A stretch of 40,161 bases of DNA from DSNY01 sp016861185 (GTDB taxonomy: Bacteria > Pseudomonadota > Gammaproteobacteria > Burkholderiales > Burkholderiaceae_F), in NCBI GenBank assembly GCA_030263275.1, contig SZOR01000029.1, forward strand, positions 1 through 40,161, written 5' to 3'. Of the stretch, positions 16,605 through 24,345 are shown in pieces. The first letter of the stretch is position 1; every line of letters starts with the position of its first letter. A program made the translations under genes and the position numbers. Under the pieces are notes generated by a model that saw nothing but the letters and a program-made list of their open reading frames with translations, was not told where the DNA came from and ran no database searches.

Positions 16605-16904
16605 TCAGACTCCTGAGATCCGTGTGTATTCGGTGACGTGAAGAACGATCCGGTTGGAACGTCGGCTGCGCGGTGCGAGGAATCCGGCCAGTTCGACTTC
16701 GGCGCCGAGCGGTTCGCGGTCCAGTTGCTCGCCCACGCTGCCCAGCGCCAGCGCCGTCAGGTCGAAAGCCAGTTCCCGTTCGGCTCCCGCTTCGACCGCA
16801 GTTCCGGTATGCCGGAATCCCGCCTCGAGCACCGGCAACCCGGCCGGCGTGTAGCGCAGCGCGGCCTTCTCGACCAGCACGGCGCGCAGGCGGAAGCGGT
16901 TCAA
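16605..16904 (-). CDS. priB: Primosomal replication protein N, PriB
   Basis: The 99-residue OB-fold protein begins at a TTG (MNRFRLRAVLVEKAALRYTP), with GGACGGAG upstream. No ATG or GTG in this frame would give the family N-terminus, which is typically MNR in Betaproteobacteria. PriB binds single-stranded DNA and works with PriA and DnaT in replication restart. Its place between rpsF and rpsR is the conserved one. Identity rests on context plus the OB-strand pattern (FLAPRSRRSNRIVLHVTE at the C-terminus). Confidence 0.93.
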   Translation of the reverse strand: MNRFRLRAVLVEKAALRYTPAGLPVLEAGFRHTGTAVEAGAERELAFDLTALALGSVGEQLDREPLGAEVELAGFLAPRSRRSNRIVLHVTEYTRISGV

Positions 16905-16930
16905 GTCCGACGCGGCTCCGTCCCGCTCGT

Positions 16931-17296
16931 TCAGGCCGACGCCTGCTCGGCGGCCGCCTTCTTCGCCTCTTCCTTCTCGACCACCTTCATCATCGGCGAC
17001 GGGCCGGTTTCGGCCTTCTTCATGCCGACGGTCAGATGGCGCAGCACGGCGTCGTTGTAGCGGAAGCCGTGCTCCAGTTCGTCGAGCGTGGCCTTGCCGC
17101 ACTCGATGTTCATCAGCACGTAGTGCGCCTTGACCAGCTTTTCGATCGGATACGCGAGCTGGCGACGGCCCCAGTCCTCGATGCGGTGGACCTTGCCGCC
17201 CTGGCCGGTGATCAGGGCCTTGTAGCGATCGATCATCGCCGGCACCTGCTCGCTCTGGTCCGGATGGACGATGAAGCAGATTTCGTAGTGACGCAT
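16931..17296 (-). CDS. rpsF: 30S ribosomal protein S6
   Basis: 121 residues starting MRHYEICFIVHPDQSEQVP with an ideal AAGGAG site 5 nt before the ATG. Core motifs are GKVHRIEDWGRRQLAYPIEK and YVLMNIEC. The C-terminal tail is Lys/Glu/Ala-rich, as usual in Proteobacteria. First gene of the rpsF-priB-rpsR-rplI operon, driven by the promoter at 17366-17395. S6 with S18 may autoregulate through the leader hairpin. Confidence 0.98.
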   Translation of the reverse strand: MRHYEICFIVHPDQSEQVPAMIDRYKALITGQGGKVHRIEDWGRRQLAYPIEKLVKAHYVLMNIECGKATLDELEHGFRYNDAVLRHLTVGMKKAETGPSPMMKVVEKEEAKKAAAEQASA

Positions 17297-17315
17297 TGAG
17301 ACTCCTTGTGGATTG

Positions 17316-17352
17316 AAGCCGCCCCGAGCGTCGTTCGAGTGCGGCAAGGCTT
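17316..17352 (-). promoter_or_regulatory. Possible S6:S18 leader hairpin
   Basis: The rpsF 5' leader can fold into a hairpin closed by AAGCC/GGCTT with a CCG trinucleotide just inside the 5' side. This resembles the known S6:S18 binding motif used for autoregulation of rpsF operons, which mimics the rRNA site. The resemblance was judged by eye and is not tested against a covariance model. Confidence 0.3.
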
Positions 17353-17365
17353 GGAAAAGCGCGGA

Positions 17366-17395
17366 AGTATACCGGTGACCGCGCGCCCGGCTCAA
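17366..17395 (-). promoter_or_regulatory. Sigma70 promoter of the rpsF operon
   Basis: On the minus strand TTGAGC (17395-17390) and TATACT (17371-17366) are separated by 18 nt, close to consensus in an otherwise very GC-rich stretch. The start of transcription would fall about 60 nt before the rpsF ATG. Confidence 0.7.
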
Positions 17396-17429
17396 GGCGC
17401 CGGACCGTCGGCGTGCCGGATCGGCGCGT

Positions 17430-18179
17430 TCAGGTTGCGTCCGCGGGCAACAGCGCCGGCAGGGCCACGGCCGCCGGAGCGCGGACGACGACATCGGCCA
17501 GGTCGTCGAGCTCGCTTTCGTTCGGATTCACGACGAGGACGCGTGCTCCGTAGCGCCGCGCCAGCGCGGGTAGCCCAGCCGCCGGATAAACCAGCCCGGA
17601 CGTCCCGACCACCAGCATCAGATCGCAGGCCGACGCCGCCTCCTCCGCGCGCGCCAGCACGGCCGGGTCGAGCATTTCGCCGAACCACACGACGTCGGGC
17701 CGCAGCCAGCTTCCGCACGACGGACAGCGCGGCGGCTCGCCCGCGGGCAACGCGGCCGCATCCTCGTAGCGGACGCCGCACTCGGCGAAGCACTTGGTGC
17801 GCAGGATGTTGCCGTGCAGTTCGATGACGTCGCGGCTGCCGGCACGCGCGTGCAGTCCATCGACGTTCTGCGTCACCAGCGCGAACTGCTCGAAGCGCCG
17901 GCTTGCGCGCGCGAGCGCAAGATGGCCCGCGTTCGGCACGGCGCGGGCGACGAGTTCGCGCCGCCATGCGTACCAGCGCCAGACCAAGGGCGGATCCGCA
18001 CGAAAACCCTCGGGTGAAGCGAGCTGCGCCGGATCGAATTTCGACCACAGCCCGGTCTGCGCATCACGAAAGGTCGGCACGCCGCTTTCCGCCGACACAC
18101 CCGCCCCTGTCAGCACCGCGCAGCGCCGCGCGCGGGCGATCAGGCGCGCGGCGGCGGCAAGTGTGTCGGCGCTGCTCAC
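17430..18179 (-). CDS. cobB: Sir2-family NAD-dependent protein deacylase
   Basis: The 249-residue sirtuin has the NAD motif GAGVSAESGVPTFRD at 25-39, QNVD at 104-107, catalytic His122 in ELHGN and a zinc site from Cys130, Cys134, Cys152 and Cys155. The Tyr70-x-x-Arg73 pair (WYAWRRE) is the class III pattern found in SIRT5 and E. coli CobB and predicts activity on succinyl- or malonyl-lysine besides acetyl-lysine. It starts at a GTG overlapping the alkB-like stop (GTGA), which implies coupled translation with a membrane hydroxylase, an odd partner. Confidence 0.94.
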   Translation of the reverse strand: MSSADTLAAAARLIARARRCAVLTGAGVSAESGVPTFRDAQTGLWSKFDPAQLASPEGFRADPPLVWRWYAWRRELVARAVPNAGHLALARASRRFEQFALVTQNVDGLHARAGSRDVIELHGNILRTKCFAECGVRYEDAAALPAGEPPRCPSCGSWLRPDVVWFGEMLDPAVLARAEEAASACDLMLVVGTSGLVYPAAGLPALARRYGARVLVVNPNESELDDLADVVVRAPAAVALPALLPADAT

Positions 18180-19198
18180 CTGGCCGCCGCCGTCGCTTCC
18201 GGCAAACGCCGCTCGATCAACGCGAACCACAACGGCGGGACCAGCGCGGCGACGACCATCGTCGGGTAGCCCGCCGGAAGCTGCGGCGCAGCGGGCATCG
18301 TGCGCAGCGCCTCGTACGGGCGCTCCATATGCGCATGATGGTGCGAGTGAAGCTGCAGGTTGAACAGCAGCCAGTTGCTGATCGCGAAATCGGCGTTCCA
18401 CGAGTGACGCGGCTGCACCGGCTCGTAGCGCGCCCCCTGCCGGCGGCGTTGCAGGCCGTAGTGCTCGATGTAGTTGACGGTTTCGAGCAGCACGAAGGCC
18501 CAGATTGCCTGCAACACGAACAACACCAGCGCCTGCGCGCCCCCGGCCCAGGCGGCCGCGCCGAGCAGCAGGCCGGACAACACCGTGCCGCTCAGCACCC
18601 AGTTCGACGGATGCCACGCCCAACGCCCGCTGCGCCGAAGCCGCATCGCTTCGAGCTTCCATGCATGCGCAAACCCGCCGATCACCGACCGCGGGATGAA
18701 GCGGTACACGTTCATGCCGCGCGGCGCGGTGGCGGGGTCGTCGGGCGTGGCCACGCGCACATGATGGCCGCGGACATGCTCGACGAAGAAGTGCCCGTAC
18801 AGCACCGACACGAGCAGCACTTTGGCGATCGCTCGATCGAGCCGCGCCGCGCGATGGCCGAGTTCGTGCGCCACCGTGATGCCGATACCGCCGGTGACCG
18901 TGCCCACCGCCAGCGCGAACCCGACCAGTTCTCCCCACGCGAGCGTCGGGGCGAGCCGGGCCGCGTCGACCAGCAGCCAGGCCTGGAACACGGGATGCGC
19001 ACGCGGGATCCAGCGTGCGACCGCGTCGGGCAGCGCCTGCATCGCACCTCCGCGCGGCGCACCGACCCACGCGTCGAGCGCCGGGATCAGCGCGAAGGTG
19101 ACGGCCAGCGTCATCCACGGGATGCCGAGCGCCAGCCAAACCAGCGGCATCGTCGCAAACAGCGCCAGCACGACGAGCGCAATCAGTCCGATCAGCAT
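18176..19198 (-). CDS. alkB: AlkB-like membrane non-heme diiron monooxygenase
   Basis: 340 residues with several membrane helices and all four AlkB signature blocks: HELGHR (111-116), EHVRGHH (140-146) followed by VRVATPDDPATA, NYIEHYGL (242-249), and LQLHSHHHA (281-289). AlkB enzymes oxidise the terminal carbon of medium-chain alkanes using rubredoxin as electron donor. Two boxes deviate from the canonical HELxHK and LQRHSDHHA (K to R; R to L and D to H), so substrate range may differ and an alkane is not certain. No rubredoxin or rubredoxin reductase gene is adjacent. It follows rlmB by 31 nt. Confidence 0.88.
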   Translation of the reverse strand: MLIGLIALVVLALFATMPLVWLALGIPWMTLAVTFALIPALDAWVGAPRGGAMQALPDAVARWIPRAHPVFQAWLLVDAARLAPTLAWGELVGFALAVGTVTGGIGITVAHELGHRAARLDRAIAKVLLVSVLYGHFFVEHVRGHHVRVATPDDPATAPRGMNVYRFIPRSVIGGFAHAWKLEAMRLRRSGRWAWHPSNWVLSGTVLSGLLLGAAAWAGGAQALVLFVLQAIWAFVLLETVNYIEHYGLQRRRQGARYEPVQPRHSWNADFAISNWLLFNLQLHSHHHAHMERPYEALRTMPAAPQLPAGYPTMVVAALVPPLWFALIERRLPEATAAAR

Positions 19199-19229
19199 GG
19201 CGGCATCGTGCGCGCGCCGTACGCCGATT

Positions 19230-19979
19230 TCAAGCGGGCCGCGCCGCGCTGCGCTGGCGCACCGTTTCGAACAGACAGATACCCGCCGCGACCGACACGT
19301 TGAGGCTTTCGACGTGACCGGCCAGCGGGATCCGCGCCAGCCAGTCGCAGCGCTCGCGCGTCAGCCGCCGCAGTCCTTCGCCTTCGGCCCCGAGCGCCCA
19401 GGCCAGCGGGCCGGTCAAGCTCAGCTCGTACAGCGAAGTCTGCGCGTCGCCGCTTGCGCCCGCGATCCAGATGCCGGCCTCCTTCAGCTCGTCCATCGCG
19501 CGCGCGAGGTTGGTCACCGCGATCAGCGGCAGCGTTTCGGTCGCGCCGGCCGCGGCTTTCGCGACGACGGGCGTCAGCGCGGCCGAACGGTCGCGCGGCA
19601 CGATCACCGCCGCGACGCCGGCGGCGTCGGCCACGCGCAGGCAGGCGCCGAGATTGCGCGGATCGGTCACGCCGTCGAGCAGCAGCAGCAGCGTGTCGGG
19701 TTGCACGGCCGCGAGCACGTCGTCGAGCGTGGCCGCCGCCGCGCGTTCGGCACACAGCGCGGCGCCGCCCTGATGCGGCGCGTCGCCCGCCAGTCCGTGC
19801 AGCCGCCGTGCGTCGACGGCAACGATGCGCACGCGCGCCTGTTCCGCGCGTTCGAGCAACTGCTTCATCCGCGCGTCGCGCCGCTCGCCGTCGACGTACA
19901 GCACCTCGATCGAATCGGGCGCGTGGCGCAGCCGCGCGTTGACCGCGTGAAAGCCGGCGAGCACGCGTCGGCCTGCCAC
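19230..19979 (-). CDS. rlmB: 23S rRNA 2'-O-methyltransferase RlmB (G2251)
   Basis: 249-residue SPOUT methyltransferase: N-terminal substrate-binding domain (RRVLAGFHAVNARLR), motif 1 LLDGVTDPRNLGACLRVADA, motif 2 WALGAEGEGLRRLTRE and motif 3 IPLAGHVESLNVSVAAGI, which form the knotted SAM site. It methylates G2251 in the 23S rRNA P loop. It begins at a GTG directly after the rnr stop (TGAGTG), the usual rnr-rlmB pairing. Confidence 0.96.
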   Translation of the reverse strand: MAGRRVLAGFHAVNARLRHAPDSIEVLYVDGERRDARMKQLLERAEQARVRIVAVDARRLHGLAGDAPHQGGAALCAERAAAATLDDVLAAVQPDTLLLLLDGVTDPRNLGACLRVADAAGVAAVIVPRDRSAALTPVVAKAAAGATETLPLIAVTNLARAMDELKEAGIWIAGASGDAQTSLYELSLTGPLAWALGAEGEGLRRLTRERCDWLARIPLAGHVESLNVSVAAGICLFETVRQRSAARPA

Positions 19980-22400
19980 TCAGCCTCCGCGCCGGCGCGT
20001 TTTGGCGATCCGCATCCCGCCCACGCCCCGCTTGCCCGCGCGCGCGCGCTCGCGCTTGTCGGCATCGCGCAGCTTGCGAGCGGCCGCAACGGCGCGGCGC
20101 GCCTTGCGTTCCTCGGGGCTTTCGCCCTTCTTCGCGGGTTTGCCCGGTTTCGCGGGGCCGGGCACCGCCGCGAGCAGCGCCTTGCGATCGGTCGAGCGCA
20201 CGAGCCGGAAGTCGATGCGGCGCGCCTCGAGGTCGACGCGCGCGACCTGCACCGTGACGCGGTCCGACAGCCGGTAGCGCATCCCCGTGCGCTCGCCGCG
20301 CAGCTCGTGCATCGGCTCGTTGAACGTGAAGTACTCGGAGCCCAGTTCGGAGACGTGCACCAGTCCCTCGACGAACAGGTCGTCGAGCACGACGAAGATG
20401 CCGAAAGGCACGACGGCGCTGATCGTCCCGCTGAAAACCTCGCCGACGCGCTCGCGCATGTAGTAGCTCTTCAGCCACGCCTCGACGTCGCGCGAGGCTT
20501 CGTCGGCCCTGCGTTCGTTGGCCGAACACAGCAGGCCGAGCTTCTCCCACACCGGCAGCGTCGCGTGGTCCTTCGCTTCGCCCTTCGCCGCACGCGTGCG
20601 GCCACGCGCCGGCGGGGGTGCAGCGTCGGCGGCCGCGGCGACGAGCACCGGTGCGTAGGTCTGGCGCGCGAGGATCGCCTTGATCGCGCGATGCACGAGC
20701 AGGTCCGGGTAGCGGCGGATCGGCGACGTGAAGTGCGCGTAGGCCTCATAGGCGAGGCCGAAGTGGCCGACGTTGTGCGGGCTGTAGACGGCCTGCTGCA
20801 TCGAGCGCAGCAGCACGGTCTGCAGAAGCTGCTGGTCGGGACGCGCACGGATCTTCGCGATCAGCCGCGCGTAATCGGCGGGCTCCGGCGCATCGCCGCC
20901 TTCGAGCTGCAGGCCGAGCGCCTTCAGCAGCGTGCGCAGGTTGGCCAGTCGCTCGGGTGTCGGCCCCTCGTGGACGCGAAACAGCGCCGGGTGCTTGTGC
21001 CGATTCAGGAAATCGGCCGCGCAGACGTTGGCGGCCAGCATGCACTCCTCGATCAGCTTGTGCGCGTCGTTGCGCGTGCGGGCGACGATGCGCTCGATGC
21101 GACCGTTCGCGTCGCACACGATGTACGTCTCGGTCGTCTCCAGGTCGATCGCGCCGCGCGCCTCGCGCGCCCGGGCGAGCACCTGGTACAGGTCATACAG
21201 GTCGTTGAGCTGCGGCAGCAGCGGAGCCAGCTTCTTCGCCGCGCGGCTGTCGGGCACCGACAGCGCTTCCCACACGTCCGTGTAGGTCAGTCGCGCGTGC
21301 GAGTGCATGACCGCCGGATAGAACTGGTAGGCGGTGATGGCACCCTTGGCGGAGACCACCATGTCGGCGACCATCACGAGCCGATCGACGTTCGGGTTCA
21401 GCGAGCAGATGCCGTTCGACAGCCGCTCCGGAAGCATCGGGATCACGCGCCGCGGGAAGTACACCGAGGTCGAGCGGTTCTGCGCCTCCGCATCGAGCGC
21501 ATCCCCGCTCTTCACATAGTGGCTGACGTCGGCGATCGCGACGACGAGGCGCCACTTCTTGCGGCCCGGACCGATCGGTTCGGCGTAGACCGCGTCGTCG
21601 AAATCGCGCGCGTCCTCGCCGTCGATCGTCACCAGCGGCACGTCGCGCAGGTCGACGCGCCCTTTCAGCTCGCGTGGCTGCACCGTCGCCGGGATCGCCT
21701 CGGCCTGCGCCAGCGTGGCCGGCGAGAACTCGTGCGGCACCGCGAACTTGCGCACCGCGATCTCGATCTCCATGCCCGGATCGTCGATCGCACCGAGCAC
21801 CTCGATCACGCGGCCGACCGGCTGCACGTGCCGCTGCGGCTGCTGCACGATCTCGACGACCACCACCTGCCCGTGCTGCGCCGACAGCGTCGCGCCGGGC
21901 GGCACCAGGATGTCGTGCTGGATCCTCTGGTCCTCGGGCACGACGATGGTCACGCCGCGCTCGTTCAGGAAGCGGCCGACCAGCCGGTTGGTCCGGTGCT
22001 CGATGACCTCGACGATCTCGCCTTCGGGCCGGCCGCGGCGATCCTGCCCGGATACGCGCGCGAGCACGCGGTCGCCGTGCAGCACCTTGCTCATCTCGTG
22101 CTCGGGCAGCACCAAGTCGGGACCGCCGTCGTCGCGGATCAGGAAGCCGAAGCCGTCGCGATGGCCCTGCACCTGGCCCGACAGCAGATTGGCGCGCGCC
22201 GCGACGAGCAGCAGGCCGGCACGATTGCGCACGATGCGGCCGGCGCGCTCGAGCGCGGCGACTTCGGCGTCGAGCGCGGCGCGTTCGGCCACGGCCACGT
22301 GCAGGCGCTGCGCCAGCTCGTCGGGCGTCAGCGGCGAACGCGCGTGCGTCAGCGCCGCGAGGATCGCATCGCGATCAGGGATTTCCTGCTTCAAGGGCAA
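19980..22400 (-). CDS. rnr: Ribonuclease R
   Basis: The 806-residue 3'-5' exoribonuclease has an N-terminal winged-helix region (PDRDAILAALTHARSPLTPDELAQ), cold-shock domains (GFGFLIRDDGG), the RNB catalytic core (VTIDGEDARDFDDAVYAEP, with the clustered catalytic aspartates, and HFTSPIRRYPDLLVHRAI), an S1 domain (FSGTISAVVPFGIFVVLDD) and a basic Lys/Arg-rich tail. It degrades structured RNA and takes part in RNA quality control. The start is TTG (MPLKQEIPDRD), chosen because AAGAAAGAG precedes it by 5 nt and no ATG is suitably placed. Confidence 0.97.
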   Translation of the reverse strand: MPLKQEIPDRDAILAALTHARSPLTPDELAQRLHVAVAERAALDAEVAALERAGRIVRNRAGLLLVAARANLLSGQVQGHRDGFGFLIRDDGGPDLVLPEHEMSKVLHGDRVLARVSGQDRRGRPEGEIVEVIEHRTNRLVGRFLNERGVTIVVPEDQRIQHDILVPPGATLSAQHGQVVVVEIVQQPQRHVQPVGRVIEVLGAIDDPGMEIEIAVRKFAVPHEFSPATLAQAEAIPATVQPRELKGRVDLRDVPLVTIDGEDARDFDDAVYAEPIGPGRKKWRLVVAIADVSHYVKSGDALDAEAQNRSTSVYFPRRVIPMLPERLSNGICSLNPNVDRLVMVADMVVSAKGAITAYQFYPAVMHSHARLTYTDVWEALSVPDSRAAKKLAPLLPQLNDLYDLYQVLARAREARGAIDLETTETYIVCDANGRIERIVARTRNDAHKLIEECMLAANVCAADFLNRHKHPALFRVHEGPTPERLANLRTLLKALGLQLEGGDAPEPADYARLIAKIRARPDQQLLQTVLLRSMQQAVYSPHNVGHFGLAYEAYAHFTSPIRRYPDLLVHRAIKAILARQTYAPVLVAAAADAAPPPARGRTRAAKGEAKDHATLPVWEKLGLLCSANERRADEASRDVEAWLKSYYMRERVGEVFSGTISAVVPFGIFVVLDDLFVEGLVHVSELGSEYFTFNEPMHELRGERTGMRYRLSDRVTVQVARVDLEARRIDFRLVRSTDRKALLAAVPGPAKPGKPAKKGESPEERKARRAVAAARKLRDADKRERARAGKRGVGGMRIAKTRRRGG

Positions 22401-22438
22401 ACGTTCTCTTTCTTGTCGAGTGCTTCGCGGCCGCGTTC

Positions 22439-22467
22439 ATTTGACATCGCAAGGCCGGCAATTACAA
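22439..22467 (-). promoter_or_regulatory. Candidate rnr promoter overlapping the tRNA promoter
   Basis: On the minus strand TTGTAA (22467-22462) and TCAAAT (22444-22439) are 17 nt apart, each matching the sigma70 consensus in 4 of 6 positions. The -10 here overlaps the -35 of the tRNA promoter and vice versa, so the two divergent promoters occupy the same DNA. Confidence 0.5.
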
Positions 22468-22468
22468 T
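22441..22468 (+). promoter_or_regulatory. Sigma70 promoter of tRNA-Leu
   Basis: A perfect TTGACA (22441-22446) and TACAAT (22463-22468) are 16 nt apart, ending 16 nt before the mature tRNA 5' end. It lies outside the inserted element, so tRNA transcription is preserved. Confidence 0.8.
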
Positions 22469-22484
22469 GCGCGCCTCGCAGCGT

Positions 22485-22569
<85 letters not shown>

Positions 22570-22572
22570 GAC

Positions 22573-22586
22573 CCCCGGTTTCGGGG
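22573..22586 (+). terminator. Small hairpin just inside attL
   Basis: CCCCG and CGGGG flank a GTTT loop (5-bp stem) starting 4 nt after the tRNA CCA. There is no T-run. It could serve the tRNA 3' end in place of the displaced native terminator, but the support is weak. Confidence 0.3.
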
Positions 22587-22641
22587 AATCCCAAGTAGTC
22601 CCCTTCCTCATCTTTTCCCCCTAGAATTCAGAGCGAGAGGC

Positions 22642-22702
22642 GCACGGGATGCGCGCTTGACTCGTTCCGGATGATACCCCGAAATCCCGCAGCATCCCGT
22701 GC
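22642..22702. repeat. 11-bp perfect inverted repeat in the integrase leader
   Basis: GCACGGGATGC at 22642-22652 is the exact reverse complement of GCATCCCGTGC at 22692-22702, separated by 39 nt. It lies between attL and the integrase gene. It may be a regulator-binding pair or an RNA stem; a TTGACT lies in the spacer but no convincing -10 was found. Confidence 0.6.
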
Positions 22703-22707
22703 TTCGC

Positions 22708-22753
22708 GGGGGTACTTATGGGGTGTCGATCAGGTCGGCTGGGGGTACTTATG
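22708..22753 (+). repeat. Left candidate integrase arm-type sites
   Basis: GGGGGTACTTATG occurs at 22708-22720 and again at 22741-22753, 33 bp apart, and the first copy is followed at 12-bp spacing by a degenerate GGGGTGTC. Related GGGGGTR sequences sit in the same orientation near attR. The right-hand copy doubles as the ribosome-binding site of the integrase (GGGGGT-ACTT-ATG), so integrase binding could limit its own translation or transcription. Confidence 0.6.
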
Positions 22754-24064
22754 AACGCGCCGCAGAGGGAGAGCCATTCCTCGCCACGTCGAGGCGGCTT
22801 GACGGATGCAGCCGTGCGCAACGCGAAGCCGACGGCGAAGCCGTACAAGCTCACCGACGCGCTTGGGCTCTACCTGATCGTCAAACCGAACGGCGCCAAG
22901 CTCTGGCGCATGAAGTATCGCTACGCCGGCCGCGAGCGCCTGCTCGCGTTCGGCGCCTACGTCAGCGCACGCAGCGGCGGCGTCGACGTGACGCTCGCCG
23001 AGGCGCGCGATCGGCGCGACGCGGCGCGCGCGCTACTGCGCGATGGCATCGATCCGATGCAGCACAGGCGAGACAGCAGGATCGACGCCGAGCGGCGCGC
23101 GGCGAACACGTTTGCCGCGGTCGCCGAGGAATGGATCGCCAAGAACGCCGGCGCCTGGTCCACAGTGCATGCCGAGCGCGTGCGCAAGTTCCTGCGCGTC
23201 GAGCTGTACCCCAAGCTCGGGGGTAGGCCGATCGATGCCATCGCTGCCCCCGAGCTGCTCGCGGCGCTCGAAGAGATCGAGGCGCGCGGCGCGCTCGAGA
23301 CGGCGAAGAAGACGCGCCAGTACGCGAGCGCCGTGTTCGACTACGCGCAGCGCACGCGCGGCACGATCGGCAACCCTGCGCACGCGCTGCGCGGCGCGCT
23401 GACACGCCGGCCGGCGAAGCGCTACGCCTTCCTCGCCGAGCAGGATCTCGGCGCCTTCCTGGTCAAGCTCGACGCCTACGGCAACCGGCGCACCGCACTC
23501 GCGTTGAAGCTGCAGCTACTCACCGCGACGCGCCCGGGCGAGACACGCTTCGCGCGCTGGTGCGAGTTCGATCTGAAGCGGCGGCTGTGGCACGTGCCAG
23601 CCGAGCGGATGAAGTCTCGCCAGCCGCACACGATCCCGCTGTCGAGCGAGGCGATGGCGGTGCTGCGCGAGCTGGCGAACCTCGGCGACACGCACCCTGA
23701 CGCGCTGCTCTTTCCGAGCCTTGTGTCGAGCCAACAGCCGATCAGCGAGAACACACTGAACGCGGCGCTGCGCCGCATGGGACTCGCCGCAGTCTCGCAC
23801 GGAGTGCGCCACACTTTCTCGACGATCTGCAATTCGCGGCAGCTCGGACGTCCCGATGCGATCGAAGCCGCGCTCGCGCATCGCCAGGCCGGCGTGCGCG
23901 GCGTCTACAACGCGGCCGACTACCTCGACGAGCGCCGCGAGCTGATGCAGCGGTGGGCGGACCTGCTCGCCAATCTGCAATCCGCGGAGCGCCGGCGACT
24001 CGATCGAACGAAACCGGCGGCGTACCCCCCCTCCCGAAACTCCCGGATGGAAAGATTTGGTTAG
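22751..24064 (+). CDS. int: P4-type tyrosine recombinase (integrase)
   Basis: The 437-residue protein has an N-terminal arm-binding domain (GLTDAAVRNAKPTAKPYKL... LYLIVKPNGAKLWRMKYRYAG), a core-binding domain (about 118-205) and a catalytic domain. The catalytic set is complete: Arg261 (TATRPGE), Lys288 (MKSRQPH), His350 and Arg353 (HGVRHTFS), His377 and nucleophile Tyr386 (GVYNAADYLDERR). It catalyses site-specific recombination at the tRNA-Leu 3' end. I chose ATG at 22751, 4 nt after GGGGGT, over an upstream in-frame ATG at 22718 that also follows a GGGGGTACTT copy and would add 11 residues. A terminator follows at 24101. Confidence 0.96.
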   Translation: MNAPQRESHSSPRRGGLTDAAVRNAKPTAKPYKLTDALGLYLIVKPNGAKLWRMKYRYAGRERLLAFGAYVSARSGGVDVTLAEARDRRDAARALLRDGIDPMQHRRDSRIDAERRAANTFAAVAEEWIAKNAGAWSTVHAERVRKFLRVELYPKLGGRPIDAIAAPELLAALEEIEARGALETAKKTRQYASAVFDYAQRTRGTIGNPAHALRGALTRRPAKRYAFLAEQDLGAFLVKLDAYGNRRTALALKLQLLTATRPGETRFARWCEFDLKRRLWHVPAERMKSRQPHTIPLSSEAMAVLRELANLGDTHPDALLFPSLVSSQQPISENTLNAALRRMGLAAVSHGVRHTFSTICNSRQLGRPDAIEAALAHRQAGVRGVYNAADYLDERRELMQRWADLLANLQSAERRRLDRTKPAAYPPSRNSRMERFG

Positions 24065-24100
24065 CGCAACGGTCCTGCTCTGGAGAGCTGCAGCTTTTCT

Positions 24101-24128
24101 GCCCCCCCGTGGGGGTGCCTCTTTTTTG
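24101..24128 (+). terminator. Rho-independent terminator of the integrase gene
   Basis: A CCCCC/GGGGG hairpin (GCCCCCCCGTGGGGGTGC) is followed by TCTTTTTT, 36 nt after the integrase stop. It is oriented to stop plus-strand transcription before the convergent gene set. Confidence 0.8.
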
Positions 24129-24130
24129 TT

Positions 24131-24242
24131 GGGGACGCTGGGGACAGAGGCGCAAATCGCCCGGAAACCAGCGCCAGTACTTGATCTACGCGCCCCGTAT
24201 CCGATCCGGGGACAGCGCCCAGGAGCTGGGGACGTTGGGGAC
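24131..24242. repeat. Left GGGGAC repeat cluster (five copies)
   Basis: GGGGAC starts at 24131, 24140, 24208, 24228 and 24237, all in the same orientation; two pairs have an exact 9-bp period (for example TTGGGGACGCTGGGGACAG). The flanks favour CC/TT before and A/G after. The 281-nt gap between the integrase and the HK97-gp10-like gene otherwise holds only the terminator. These may be iterons bound by the primase-helicase or a regulator. Confidence 0.65.
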
Positions 24243-24345
24243 AAGGCGCTCGGCGCTGGGCATCTCTCTGGCTTGCTCGGTTACTTGCGGGAAAGTTCAG
24301 CGCGAACAAACTTCACTCCGCGCCCCAACGCGCGCGCCGCGAACT

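Noticed and set aside
24065..24345. Small plus- and minus-strand frames between the integrase and gp10-like genes
   Set aside because: They lack ribosome sites, run through the terminator and repeat cluster, and their translations are repeat-derived Gly/Pro-rich peptides.
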